Assembly: GCF_014534705.1 (NCBI RefSeq)
Contig: NZ_JACVWV010000004.1
Coordinates: 1 to 36,597, forward strand
Reading direction: 5' to 3'
DNA from: Wolbachia endosymbiont of Pentalonia nigronervosa
Lineage (GTDB): Bacteria; Pseudomonadota; Alphaproteobacteria; Rickettsiales; Anaplasmataceae
Length of the DNA stretch: 36,597 nucleotides
Shown: positions 14,147-23,228 of the stretch, in pieces
Layout: every line of letters starts with the position of its first letter
Position numbering within the stretch: the first letter of the stretch is position 1
The notes under the pieces: generated by a model
The model's input: the letters and a program-made list of their open reading frames with translations, nothing else
Database searches by the model: none
Told to the model about the DNA's origin: nothing
Position numbers and translations under genes: made by a program

Positions 14147-15055
14147 ATGAAAGTAGTTTTTCAGATGGATGAAAATATAAACTGCAAAACCGATACTACG
14201 TTTTCGCTGATAAAGGAAGCACAAAACAGAAATCACGAGATTTTTATATATACTCCTCACAATTTAGCACTAAGATTAAACCAACCTGTTGCTTTAGCTA
14301 AAAAGGTTAGTGTTGATAACTATAATTTTATCTTTAAAGAGGATATAGAAATCAATCTAAATGAAGTGGATATTGTCTTTATCAGGCAAGACCCACCTTT
14401 TAATATGCGTTATATTACAACAACCTATATCCTAGAAAAAACCAGTGCATTGGTAATTAATAATCCAACAGAAATAAGAAATTGTCCCGAAAAATTGATC
14501 ACTTCATTATTCCCAGACTTAATTCCGCCGACTTTAATTACAGAAAATATATCGATGATCAAAGACTTTTTCTGCAAGTATGGAGATATAATCTTAAAGC
14601 CTCTATACAGTTATGGTGGAAATGATGTAGTGAGAATACAAGATGAAAGTAGTATTCAAGTAGTAACGGAATTGATGATAGCAAAACATGAGTGTCCTAT
14701 CATTGCACAATTATTTTGCAAGAATATAGATATGGATAAGAGAATATTATTATTAGACGGTAAACCAATAGGAATAATGAAGCGAGTCCCTAAGATTAGC
14801 GGAGAAATAAGAACAAACATAAGACTTGGCGCAAGTTATGAACCCGCTGAAATGAATGATAAAGACCATGAAATATGTAATAAAATTGGTCCTGAGTTAG
14901 AAAAAAGAGGATTAACATTTGTCGGCATTGATATCATAGACGATTTTTTACTTGAAATTAACACTACTTCGCCAACAGGAGTAGTGCAGATCAATAAATT
15001 GTATAATATATCTCTGGAAAAAGATCTCTGGAATATTTTTGAAAAAAAAGTATAA
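14147..15055 (+). CDS. gshB: Glutathione synthetase
   Basis: 302 residues, close to the usual 310-320. It joins gamma-glutamylcysteine and glycine using ATP, the last step of glutathione synthesis in the cytoplasm. Family landmarks in order: FQMD start, RQDPPFN, ATP-grasp lysine region DIILKPLYSYGGND, DKRILLLDGKPIG, RVPKISGEIRTN, and the Mg-binding end FVGIDIIDDFLLEINTTSPTG. All match the bacterial GshB pattern. It stands alone after the collagen array with its own -10 box. Glutathione links it to the monothiol glutaredoxin encoded later in the window. No first-step enzyme (gshA) is visible here. Confidence 0.93.
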   Translation: MKVVFQMDENINCKTDTTFSLIKEAQNRNHEIFIYTPHNLALRLNQPVALAKKVSVDNYNFIFKEDIEINLNEVDIVFIRQDPPFNMRYITTTYILEKTSALVINNPTEIRNCPEKLITSLFPDLIPPTLITENISMIKDFFCKYGDIILKPLYSYGGNDVVRIQDESSIQVVTELMIAKHECPIIAQLFCKNIDMDKRILLLDGKPIGIMKRVPKISGEIRTNIRLGASYEPAEMNDKDHEICNKIGPELEKRGLTFVGIDIIDDFLLEINTTSPTGVVQINKLYNISLEKDLWNIFEKKV

Positions 15056-15161
15056 ATCTTATGAAACAACTGCAGCTTATGTTGATTTTTTAATAAATTG
15101 CGAGTAATATCATGGAGTATTTTACTATAGATTAATTATTTGGTTATAACTTACACTTGGA

Positions 15162-16658
15162 ATGTATATGAGAAATATTTTGTACTTTGTACTGTTAATT
15201 AGTTTATTTGGGCCGTTTAATTCATTTGCTGTCGAAATACAAAAAACTGAAAATAAAAAAGTAGCTGATATTTTTGACGAAGAAGATTATAGAGCCATAC
15301 TTGCTAAGTGGCATGACCTAGAAATTTTAGATGAAGAAGACATCGAAACAGATGAAAAAGAACACATTGTTGGAAAGACCACTAATGAAAACAATAAAGT
15401 TAATCAAGAACATGACAAGTCTTCATTACCTAAGTTGCCAGATCTAAAAATTTTAGATGAAGAAGACATTGAAACAGATGAAAGAGTTGACAAGACTATT
15501 AATGAAAACAATAAAGTTAATCAAGAACATAATAAGTCTTCATTACCTGAATTGCCAAATCTTAAAATTTTAGGTAAAGAAGATATAGAAATAGGCGATA
15601 ATGTTAAGAAGAATATTAATGAAAATAATAAAGAACATGATAAGCCATCGTTACCTAAGTTGCCAGATCTTAAAACTTTGGGCAAAGAAGATATAAAAAT
15701 AGGTGATAGGGTTACTAATGAAAATAATAAAGAACCTTCGTTGCCGGATCTTAAAACTTTAGGTGAAGAAACCTCAGATAAACCCGATAGACATCTTGTA
15801 AACCCTGTTGATGATGAAAAATCTTTAGAAGAAAAACAAAAGCGTGATACTCAAAAAAACACAGATCAAATAAAATTGCCTTCAGAAATTGATCTGAGTC
15901 AAAAACCTAATGAAGTATCACCACCAGCACAACAAATTATTCAAGAGGTGCCAAAAAAAACTGACCCTTCTAATGCTGATAACAATCTACAAAAAGCTGA
16001 TCAAAAAAAAGAAAGTGAGCTTGCAGTGCCACAAAATAAAGAAAATACCTATAAAACAGACAATCAAAAAATAAGACTTGAAAGGCCTATAGTTGAAAAA
16101 CCTAAAGAAGATAATGAACGTAAAGAATTGCAACAATGGTCAGAATTAAAGAGAGATCCAATAGAAAAATGGACTCACAAAAATACACAAAGCAAATTAA
16201 TATATAAACGGCAATATGATAGCCTGAATGAACATTTGCCAACATCTGTATTTGTTCATGATTATAGCAAGCAGCTCTTTTACTGTATTAAAAAGAACAA
16301 TTTATCCTGTTTACGGGGAATAATGAACAAATTGGAAAAAATTGGGTTAAATATTGAAGAGTCACTAAAGTTTAGGAATAAATTGGGAGATACTCCTTTA
16401 ATTTATGCAGTGAAGTGGGGCGAAATAGATATGGTACGGTTCCTGTTATTGCAAGGTTCTGATCTCAATGCAGTTAATTATAATTTTCAGTCTGCCATGG
16501 ATATAGCAATTACAAAGAAGTATGTTAATATAATAAATGCAATTGCAGAAATGACTCCACGCCTTGTAGAGTATAAAAGAATAAATAATAAAAAAGACTC
16601 AGCAATGTATAACTGGGCTACAAACACAAAAGAAGATAAAGTGCGATGCGGATCTTGA
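15162..16658 (+). CDS. Exported repeat protein with ankyrin-like C-terminus
   Basis: 498 residues. A signal peptide (about 1-23, FVLLISLFGPFNSFA) is followed by a hydrophilic, acidic region. From residue 56 it holds four tandem units that begin L-D/G-x-E-D-I and include NENNK and SLPxLPxLK. The units are 42, 39, 36 and 27 residues long. A charged Lys/Gln/Glu-rich spacer follows, then (about 365-475) a helical domain with ankyrin-like repeats (LGDTPLIYAVKWGEIDMVRFLLLQGSDLNAV). Two starts are possible, 15162 and the ATG at 15168; a TTGG lies just before the first. The 3' end overlaps the next gene by 13 bases. I know no precise function; a periplasmic or surface protein is likely. Confidence 0.85.
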   Translation: MYMRNILYFVLLISLFGPFNSFAVEIQKTENKKVADIFDEEDYRAILAKWHDLEILDEEDIETDEKEHIVGKTTNENNKVNQEHDKSSLPKLPDLKILDEEDIETDERVDKTINENNKVNQEHNKSSLPELPNLKILGKEDIEIGDNVKKNINENNKEHDKPSLPKLPDLKTLGKEDIKIGDRVTNENNKEPSLPDLKTLGEETSDKPDRHLVNPVDDEKSLEEKQKRDTQKNTDQIKLPSEIDLSQKPNEVSPPAQQIIQEVPKKTDPSNADNNLQKADQKKESELAVPQNKENTYKTDNQKIRLERPIVEKPKEDNERKELQQWSELKRDPIEKWTHKNTQSKLIYKRQYDSLNEHLPTSVFVHDYSKQLFYCIKKNNLSCLRGIMNKLEKIGLNIEESLKFRNKLGDTPLIYAVKWGEIDMVRFLLLQGSDLNAVNYNFQSAMDIAITKKYVNIINAIAEMTPRLVEYKRINNKKDSAMYNWATNTKEDKVRCGS

Positions 16659-18526
16659 TATTAATTTTTATCTGTTGTTCGTGTTTCGGCGAGGAACCCT
16701 TAACGGAATTTACTCATGGTGAGAAAAGCAAGCACATTAGGATGTACTTGCAAAATGTATCGACAGAAAAATCGCCATCGGAAGCTGAGTCTCAAAAAAA
16801 GGACAAGAATCCTATAAGTAACTTTTTCAGCACTCTATATAATACAAAAAATACATCTCTCAATAAAAAAGATCTTACTAAATTTCTAGAAGAGTGTCGC
16901 AAACAAGGTATACCTGAAGATTTTAATAAAGGTTTTGGATCTAACTTAAATGGCGCTGATTTTAGTCAATTGTACCTAAAAGGCTCTATTTTCTCTGGAG
17001 TAAGTTTGATAGGTGCTAACTTCTCTAATACTGACTTGTCTGATGTGTCTTTCATTAATGCAGATCTGCGCGGGGCAAATTTTTCCAATGCTAATTTATC
17101 TAACGTTAATATAAAAGATACAGATTTAAGTTTCGCAAAATTTACTTCTACTAGATTGGCAGATGTTACATTTAATAAATCTGATACTTGTTATGCTGAA
17201 TTCAGAAGCTCTGACTTAAGAAGGGTGAGGATGAACGATGTAGTAGGTATACACGCTGACTTCTCAAATGCAAAAATTACTTTATCTAACTTATCGAATT
17301 CAGATATTAGTTATGCAAATTTTAACAACAGTGAAATCTATAATACTGCAATACAAAAAAGCAATCTTGATTATACAAATTTTTTCAGTGTGTACGCACA
17401 CAGATTAAACATTCAATTTTCCTCACTAAAAAATGTGACCATATATGGTGCAGAAATTAAAGAATCAGATTTTACAGGCAGTAATCTCAATAACGCTTAC
17501 TTTGATTCTTCCACTATCATTGACAGTAACTTTAGTAGAGTTGAGCTGAGTAATGCAAAAATTTCTTATGTAAGCAGTAATTATTCAAGCTTCTGTGAAG
17601 CTATAATGAATAACACTCAGATAAAATATTCTTATGTTTCAAAGGTTAATTTTCAAGATACAGCGTTACTCGGAACCGACCTTAGTTTCAGTGAGTTAAA
17701 TGGAGTGAATACCTATAACGCCGACATACGTAAGGGAAATTTTTATCACACTAAAATTGCACACTCTGATATGAACAACACGTTCTTTGATCACGCACTG
17801 TTTGATTCCACAAAACTAGAGAATATAGACCTTTCTTTATCTTCAATGCATGATGTTAAAATTAAAAACTCTCAGATATATAATAGCACGCTTTCTAAGC
17901 ATAGAATTAATTTCAGTAGTATAGAAAATTCAACATTTTTTAATTTAATGGCCGATAATGCATATTGGTCTAACTTAAAAGTAACTAACTCGAACTTTAT
18001 TGAAAGTAACTTCAAGTACTCTTCACTACATAACAATATCTTAAAAAAAACTAGCTTTTTCCTCAACAATTTTGATAACTCTATCATCAGCGATGTATCT
18101 TTTCTATCATCAAGTATATACAAAAACTCAGTGGTCAATACTAATCTAATAGGCTGTAAATTCGACAATTCAATTTTTATTGAGAACACAGCACAGAACA
18201 AACTTGCAGATTTAAACGATGCTATAACTTCAGTGCAAGAGTTACAAGAGAGGGTATCACAAGGAGGAAAATTTGACGTAAACTATTCCTATTTTAATTT
18301 CGATAATATGGATTTAAATAATGTTGATTTTTCTAATTCCATATTGAACGGAACTAAATTCACAAATTCTAACTTAGATAAAGCAAATTTTGAAAAAGCT
18401 GATTTGCGTCATGCTATTTTTAACAACTCTTCTCTCATTGGTACCAATTTCTCAGGTGCCAATACACAATATACCAGTTTCTTCAAGTCTGATATTCAGT
18501 TAAAGAAGAAGAATAACCATGATTAA
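16646..18526 (+). CDS. Exported pentapeptide-repeat protein
   Basis: 626 residues. A short hydrophobic leader (MRILILIFICCSCFG) has several cysteines but no clean lipobox. Residues of about 20-100 are non-repetitive. From about 105 to 610 nearly every fifth residue is Phe, Leu or another bulky hydrophobic in A/N-D/N-L/F-x-x steps (ADFSQ, ANFSN, ADLRG, ANLSN), the pattern of the right-handed quadrilateral beta-helix. The middle part (about 220-500) is degenerate and rich in Ser and Asn, while both ends are regular. It overlaps the upstream exported protein by 13 bases, so the two are probably made together. Pentapeptide proteins have varied roles; none can be assigned from sequence. Confidence 0.87.
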   Translation: MRILILIFICCSCFGEEPLTEFTHGEKSKHIRMYLQNVSTEKSPSEAESQKKDKNPISNFFSTLYNTKNTSLNKKDLTKFLEECRKQGIPEDFNKGFGSNLNGADFSQLYLKGSIFSGVSLIGANFSNTDLSDVSFINADLRGANFSNANLSNVNIKDTDLSFAKFTSTRLADVTFNKSDTCYAEFRSSDLRRVRMNDVVGIHADFSNAKITLSNLSNSDISYANFNNSEIYNTAIQKSNLDYTNFFSVYAHRLNIQFSSLKNVTIYGAEIKESDFTGSNLNNAYFDSSTIIDSNFSRVELSNAKISYVSSNYSSFCEAIMNNTQIKYSYVSKVNFQDTALLGTDLSFSELNGVNTYNADIRKGNFYHTKIAHSDMNNTFFDHALFDSTKLENIDLSLSSMHDVKIKNSQIYNSTLSKHRINFSSIENSTFFNLMADNAYWSNLKVTNSNFIESNFKYSSLHNNILKKTSFFLNNFDNSIISDVSFLSSSIYKNSVVNTNLIGCKFDNSIFIENTAQNKLADLNDAITSVQELQERVSQGGKFDVNYSYFNFDNMDLNNVDFSNSILNGTKFTNSNLDKANFEKADLRHAIFNNSSLIGTNFSGANTQYTSFFKSDIQLKKKNNHD

Positions 18527-18544
18527 ATAAATATCCGTTGAAAG

Positions 18545-19174
18545 ATGACTATAAAAAACGAAGGTGTACTATTGATTTTATCATCACCATCTGGTGCTGG
18601 AAAAACCACTATATCAGAAACATTACTTAAACAATCAACTAATCTAGTTAGATCTATTTCGATAACTACACGAAAATCTCGCACTAACGAAATAGACGGA
18701 AAAGATTATTTTTTCGTTACTGAAGAAAAATTTCATCAATTACGCAAGGCAGGTAAGATGCTTGAATATGCCAAAGTTTTTGGTAATTTCTATGGCATAC
18801 CGAAAGATTTTATAGAACAAAATCTTAAAAATGGAGTAAGTGTTTTACTAAGCATAGATTGGCAGGGAGCATTTCATTTATTTAAAATTATGCGGGAAAA
18901 AGTCGTAAGCATTTTTATACTTCCTCCTTCAATGCAGGAATTAAAGTCACGCTTAGATAAACGTAATAGCGATAGCAATAGCACTATAGAGTACAGATTA
19001 ACCCAGGCCCAAGAAGAAATGAGCAAATGCGACCAATATGACTATGTGATAATCAATAATACCATTGATGAAAGCGTTGAATATGCAAGTTGTATACTAA
19101 AAGCAGAGAGACTCAAAGTGCAAAGAAAAACTAACTTAAAGGAATTTATAAATAATATTAGTCTATATACTTAA
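18545..19174 (+). CDS. gmk: Guanylate kinase
   Basis: 209 residues, the normal length. It phosphorylates GMP to GDP with ATP in the cytoplasm. The P-loop SSPSGAGKTT is at 13-22. GMP-binding and lid landmarks follow: TTRKSRTNEIDGKDYFFV, EYAKVFGNFYGIPKDF, SIDWQGAFHL and FILPPSMQEL, all in family order. It starts 18 bases after the pentapeptide gene, so it may be on the same transcript although it is unrelated in function. The end (about residue 190 on) is basic, as in homologues. Confidence 0.95.
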   Translation: MTIKNEGVLLILSSPSGAGKTTISETLLKQSTNLVRSISITTRKSRTNEIDGKDYFFVTEEKFHQLRKAGKMLEYAKVFGNFYGIPKDFIEQNLKNGVSVLLSIDWQGAFHLFKIMREKVVSIFILPPSMQELKSRLDKRNSDSNSTIEYRLTQAQEEMSKCDQYDYVIINNTIDESVEYASCILKAERLKVQRKTNLKEFINNISLYT

Positions 19175-19241
19175 CCAGAGTGCTTTATATGTTGCGAAAA
19201 AATACTTAAAATATATAATAATCATTTTCAGAAAAAGCTTT

Positions 19242-20354
19242 ATGCAGTTAATAATTATTCTCATTATTTTTCTCCTCAGTACTCACTGTACTTTTGCAAA
19301 AAATAAATCCGAAGTGAAGCTTAAGTATAGATGTACGTTATTAAGTGACATAAATAAGAAATTCTCACAAGGTCATTTAGCTCCGGCTTTTTACCACCAT
19401 ACAGGTGATATAGTTATTGATAGAAAAGGGGTGATACATTATTATGGAAATTGGAAAAACAAAAAACTAGATCTATCTACTAATCATAAAACAATCAATA
19501 GAATGGGTAGAACAGAAATTGATAACATGCATTCCGCCCTTACAATAGACAATGTATTATACATGATTGATGAAAGAGGAGAGGATGAAGGAGTTGAAAA
19601 TAGAGTCAAATGGAAAAAAGAATTGCAATCTCCAATAAAGGGAAGTCCAGCATGGTTTGAAGATAAGTTAGCAGTTCTCACTATTGATAACCACTTATAT
19701 GTGTTAGATGTGCAGAGTGGTGATTTAATTTGGTCCTATCACAATGGCATTAGTGAAATGGTAGGGTTGCATTCTGTATCACCTATAACTGCATATGGTA
19801 TGATAATTACTCCATTTTCAAATGGAGAATTAATCGCTTTTGATGGCAGTGGCAGAAAGTTATGGTCTTACAAATTTTCCACAAATTTATTAAATACACA
19901 ATTTACAGGCATTACAACGACCCCTGAATTTAGTGATAATATATTAATAGCTACAAATAGCTCCTCTATTGTTGCTCTTAATATTAAGTCAGGCAATCCT
20001 ATATGGTCAAAGCCCATGCAAGTGAAAAATATGAATGCACATGTTGTAGTTACTGCAAGTAATGAAGTTATAAAGATAAATCCACCTAATGGTGAAGCAA
20101 TATGGAATACTAAGTTACCGATAAAAAATGGGAAACTAGTATATGGCGGTAGATATGGTAATTACTTTATTGTGAGTGATAAAGGTATGATGTTTTTATT
20201 GAATAGAGAATCTGGTGTAATAGAAGAAACAGTTGCTATTCCAGAGGGTGTTTATCATCATATGACATTTCATTCTCCTTCCGATAATTTAAGTGCATAC
20301 TTTACAACTGAAAAGAAAGGTGTGTATTTTTGTAATGATATTTTGTTTGGGTAA
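19242..20354 (+). CDS. PQQ-like beta-propeller protein, BamB-like
   Basis: 370 residues with a signal peptide (about 1-19, ending THCTFA). Several propeller blades are visible by their ending G-x-x-x-W: VLDVQSGDLIWSY, AFDGSGRKLWSY, ALNIKSGNPIWSK and KINPPNGEAIWNT. This matches the PQQ-like repeat family that includes BamB, the periplasmic part of the outer-membrane assembly complex. PQQ-enzyme active-site residues are not evident. A BamB role is plausible but unproven; there is no canonical lipobox, whereas E. coli BamB is a lipoprotein. The lpdA gene starts five bases after its stop. Confidence 0.8.
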   Translation: MQLIIILIIFLLSTHCTFAKNKSEVKLKYRCTLLSDINKKFSQGHLAPAFYHHTGDIVIDRKGVIHYYGNWKNKKLDLSTNHKTINRMGRTEIDNMHSALTIDNVLYMIDERGEDEGVENRVKWKKELQSPIKGSPAWFEDKLAVLTIDNHLYVLDVQSGDLIWSYHNGISEMVGLHSVSPITAYGMIITPFSNGELIAFDGSGRKLWSYKFSTNLLNTQFTGITTTPEFSDNILIATNSSSIVALNIKSGNPIWSKPMQVKNMNAHVVVTASNEVIKINPPNGEAIWNTKLPIKNGKLVYGGRYGNYFIVSDKGMMFLLNRESGVIEETVAIPEGVYHHMTFHSPSDNLSAYFTTEKKGVYFCNDILFG

Positions 20355-20359
20355 AATAT

Positions 20360-21730
20360 ATGTATGATTTAATTGTTATAGGTGGTGGTCCAGGTGGTTA
20401 TAAGTGTGCGATTACCGCTGCAAAACTAGGTTTAAAAGTTGCTTGTATAGACAAGAACAGTATTTTTGGTGGCACGTGCTTACGGGTCGGTTGCATACCC
20501 TCTAAAGCATTGCTGCATTCCTCTCATGAATACGATAAAGTAAAAAATGACTTGTCAAAATTCGGCATAAAAATCAAAGATGCAAATTTTGATTTGCAAG
20601 AAATGCTGAACTACAAAGATGCTAGAGTTCAAGAACTAGGAAAGGGTATTGATTATTTATTTAATCTTTACAAAATCACCAAAATCAATGGACTAGGAAC
20701 TATTACTTCTTTCGAGCAAGATAAATTGGAAGTTTCAGTTAAAGACGAGGTATTCAAAACAAAAAACATAGTAATTGCCACTGGCTCTGATGTTAGTTCT
20801 CTACCAGGAATTAACATTGATGAGAAAAATATTATTTCTTCTACTGATGCACTATCATTAACTGAAGTACCTAAAAAGCTTGTAGTCATCGGAGCTGGAG
20901 CAATAGGGCTTGAAATGTCTTCTGTATGGAGCCGATTAGGAGCAGAAGTCACCGTAGTAGAGTTTTTAGATAGAATTGCTGTATCAATGGACAGCGAATT
21001 GAGTAAGTTTCTGCTTGCAAGTTTACAGAAACAAGGAATAAAATTTTTACTTAACACTAAAGTTGAAGAAGTAAAACAAGGCAGTGTCAAAGTTTGTTCA
21101 ACAAAAAATAACCAAACAAATTCCATAGAGGCCGATAAAGTTCTGGTGGCAGTAGGACGCAAACCATTTACTGATGACCTAGATATCAATAATAAAATAG
21201 CAAAAGATAATCGTGGTTTTATTCAAGTCAATGCAAAATATGAAACAAATGTAAAAGGAATATTTGCAATCGGCGATGTCATCGGTGGAGCAATGCTTGC
21301 TCATAAAGCAGAAGAGGAAGGAATAGCTGTTGCAGAAATAATTGCAGGACAACGACCTCATGTTGATTATAATATCATACCATCAGTTATTTATACCCAC
21401 CCAGCAGTGTCTTCAATTGGAAAGACCGAAGAAGAGTTAAAAAGTGTTGGTCGTAAGTATAAAGTTGGTAAGTGTCAATTTGCTGCCAATGGCAGAGCAA
21501 AAATCACCGATACTGCCGAAGGATTTGTGAAAGTGCTAACCTGCAGCACAACAGATACAATACTTGGTGTACATATTATAGGAACATATGCTGACACGTT
21601 AATTAATGAAGCAGCAGTAGCAATGGCATATGGTGCAGCAGCAGAGGATATATATAGAATTTGTCACTCTCATCCTGATATCAACGAAGCCTTTCGTGAT
21701 GCATGTATTGATGCTTTCTTTAAAAAATGA
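20360..21730 (+). CDS. lpdA: Dihydrolipoamide dehydrogenase (E3)
   Basis: 456 residues. E3 reoxidises dihydrolipoamide of the 2-oxoacid dehydrogenase complexes with FAD and NAD. The FAD-binding GGGPGGYKCAITAAKLG is at 8-24. The redox-active disulfide is in GGTCLRVGCIPSKALL, the NAD-binding site is VIGAGAIGLEMSS, and the second FAD motif is GIFAIGDV. The C-terminal catalytic His-Glu pair is in SHPDINEAF. All key residues are present. Bacteria of this group can have two or more E3 copies; which complex this one serves is not shown. Its stop overlaps the xerC start by four bases (ATGA), indicating translational coupling. Confidence 0.96.
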   Translation: MYDLIVIGGGPGGYKCAITAAKLGLKVACIDKNSIFGGTCLRVGCIPSKALLHSSHEYDKVKNDLSKFGIKIKDANFDLQEMLNYKDARVQELGKGIDYLFNLYKITKINGLGTITSFEQDKLEVSVKDEVFKTKNIVIATGSDVSSLPGINIDEKNIISSTDALSLTEVPKKLVVIGAGAIGLEMSSVWSRLGAEVTVVEFLDRIAVSMDSELSKFLLASLQKQGIKFLLNTKVEEVKQGSVKVCSTKNNQTNSIEADKVLVAVGRKPFTDDLDINNKIAKDNRGFIQVNAKYETNVKGIFAIGDVIGGAMLAHKAEEEGIAVAEIIAGQRPHVDYNIIPSVIYTHPAVSSIGKTEEELKSVGRKYKVGKCQFAANGRAKITDTAEGFVKVLTCSTTDTILGVHIIGTYADTLINEAAVAMAYGAAAEDIYRICHSHPDINEAFRDACIDAFFKK

Positions 21731-22659
21731 TAGCAGATCTCAACTCAATCATTGAAAAATGGCACGAGTGGTTGAAGTTTAGAAGATCTTATTCGCCAAA
21801 TACTTTAGAATCCTATATGAGAGACTTGAAGGATTTTATGAATTTCTTAAGTATGCACATTGGTGGAGAAGTAAATGTTGGTACTCTGGAAAAATTAAGC
21901 GTACCTGAGTTAAGAAGTTGGTTTAGTTCTCGTTATGCAAAAGGCATAGGTGCTAGATCCAACACTAGAGCACTGTCAGTGTTAAGGAATTTTTTTAAGT
22001 ATATTAATAATAATTTTGACATCGAAAATAAAGCTGTATTTTCTCTATCAAAACCGATTCAGAGAAAAACTCTACCAAAAGCATTAACAACATCTGATAT
22101 CAAAACTTTATTGGCAGAAATGAAATTATCTGACTTAGGTGAACCATGGGTGATGAAAAGAGACACTGCAATTATTATGCTGCTCTATGGTGCAGGACTA
22201 AGAATTAGTGAAGCACTTAACCTAAAGGCTAGTGATATCAATAATGAAGAATTGATCATCACAGGTAAAGGAAGCAAACAAAGGCAGATATTTATCCTTC
22301 CTGTAGTAAAAAAATGTATGCAAGAATACGTGAAAGCCTGCCCTTATCTTGGTATTAACAATCAAACAGAATATCTTTTTTTAGGCGTAAGAGGAAAAAA
22401 ACTAGGAAGGACTTACGTTGCTAACCGCTTACAAAAAATAAGAAGGATTTTTAATCTGCCAGAAACCTTATCTCCACATGCATTTCGTCATAGTTTTGCT
22501 ACTCACTTACTGCAGGAAAATGTTGATATTAGATCAATACAGCAATTGCTTGGCCATGCAAGTCTAGAAACTACAGAGATTTATACTCACTTAAACTACA
22601 ATGATGTTTTTGATATGTATAAAAATTTTCAACAAAGTTTAGAAGGAAAATTAAAATAG
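21727..22659 (+). CDS. xerC: Tyrosine recombinase XerC
   Basis: 310 residues. It resolves chromosome dimers together with a partner recombinase. The N-terminal core-binding domain (1-100, YSPNTLESYMRDLKDF) is followed by the catalytic domain. The catalytic residues are Arg in GAGLRISEAL, Lys in TGKGSKQR, His-x-x-Arg in SPHAFRHSFATHL, His in LLGHASLETTEIYTH, and the Tyr nucleophile in that last segment. XerC rather than XerD is chosen from overall alphaproteobacterial resemblance, so the subtype is less certain than the family. It is coupled to lpdA. Its TAG stop lies at the first bases of a dispersed repeat (22657-22697). Confidence 0.9.
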   Translation: MIADLNSIIEKWHEWLKFRRSYSPNTLESYMRDLKDFMNFLSMHIGGEVNVGTLEKLSVPELRSWFSSRYAKGIGARSNTRALSVLRNFFKYINNNFDIENKAVFSLSKPIQRKTLPKALTTSDIKTLLAEMKLSDLGEPWVMKRDTAIIMLLYGAGLRISEALNLKASDINNEELIITGKGSKQRQIFILPVVKKCMQEYVKACPYLGINNQTEYLFLGVRGKKLGRTYVANRLQKIRRIFNLPETLSPHAFRHSFATHLLQENVDIRSIQQLLGHASLETTEIYTHLNYNDVFDMYKNFQQSLEGKLK

Positions 22660-22697
22660 ACCCCTTGCAAAACTTGATTTCTGATGGCAATCTTAGT
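22657..22697 (+). repeat. Single arm of the dispersed inverted-repeat element
   Basis: Begins TAGACCCCTTGCAAAACTTG and continues CTGATGGCAATCTT. It corresponds to the left arm of the element at 30806-30927 (TAGACCTCTTTT... CTGATGGCAATTTT). No right arm is nearby. The first TAG is the xerC stop codon. Confidence 0.65.
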
Positions 22698-22710
22698 TAG
22701 TGAGTAAATA

Positions 22711-23223
22711 ATGTTATCGATGCAAGAAACAAAAAAAGACGTTGCAGTAATTATGGGTAGTGAATCGGATTATAGTACTATGATCCATGCTACTGGTATA
22801 CTGGAAACATTAGAAATCACGCATGATATTCTTATAATATCTGCACATAGAACACCAGAAAGACTTTTTACTTTTGCTCAATCTGCTCAAGGAAAAGGTT
22901 TTAAAGTTATAATAGCCGGTGCAGGTGGTGCAGCGCACTTACCTGGAATGGTCGCATCTTTAACTTATCTACCTGTTATAGGTGTTCCCATACATAGTAA
23001 ACAGCTAAATGGCATAGATAGCTTACTCTCTATAGTTCAAATGCCAAAGGGTGTTCCAGTTGCAACAATGTCTATAGGAGAAAGTGGAGCATACAATGCC
23101 GCTATTACTGCAGCATCTATCTTATCAATTTCTGACAGTAAAATTGCCGATAGATTAAAGAAATGGCGAGAAACCCAAACTGAAAAAGTAAAGGAAAAAC
23201 CTGCTCAAATTTTTCCTGAATAG
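22711..23223 (+). CDS. purE: N5-carboxyaminoimidazole ribonucleotide mutase
   Basis: 170 residues. It moves the carboxyl group from N5-CAIR to C4 of the imidazole ring in purine synthesis. Class I PurE motifs are all present: [55 protein letters not shown] and the C-terminal AAITAASIL. An alternative start is the ATG at 22720, three codons in. It ends five bases before the oppositely oriented carboxypeptidase gene, with no terminator visible between them. It is separated from xerC only by the repeat arm, so it could belong to the lpdA-xerC transcript. Confidence 0.95.
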   Translation: MLSMQETKKDVAVIMGSESDYSTMIHATGILETLEITHDILIISAHRTPERLFTFAQSAQGKGFKVIIAGAGGAAHLPGMVASLTYLPVIGVPIHSKQLNGIDSLLSIVQMPKGVPVATMSIGESGAYNAAITAASILSISDSKIADRLKKWRETQTEKVKEKPAQIFPE

Positions 23224-23228
23224 GCTTC

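Noticed and set aside
15056-15120. Possible terminator after glutathione synthetase (CAAC...GTTG then a T run)
   Set aside because: The stem is only four base pairs with a ten-base loop, too weak to call.
20668-21189. Minus-strand open frame of 173 codons inside lpdA
   Set aside because: lpdA is intact with all catalytic motifs on the other strand; the antisense frame shows no domain or start signal.
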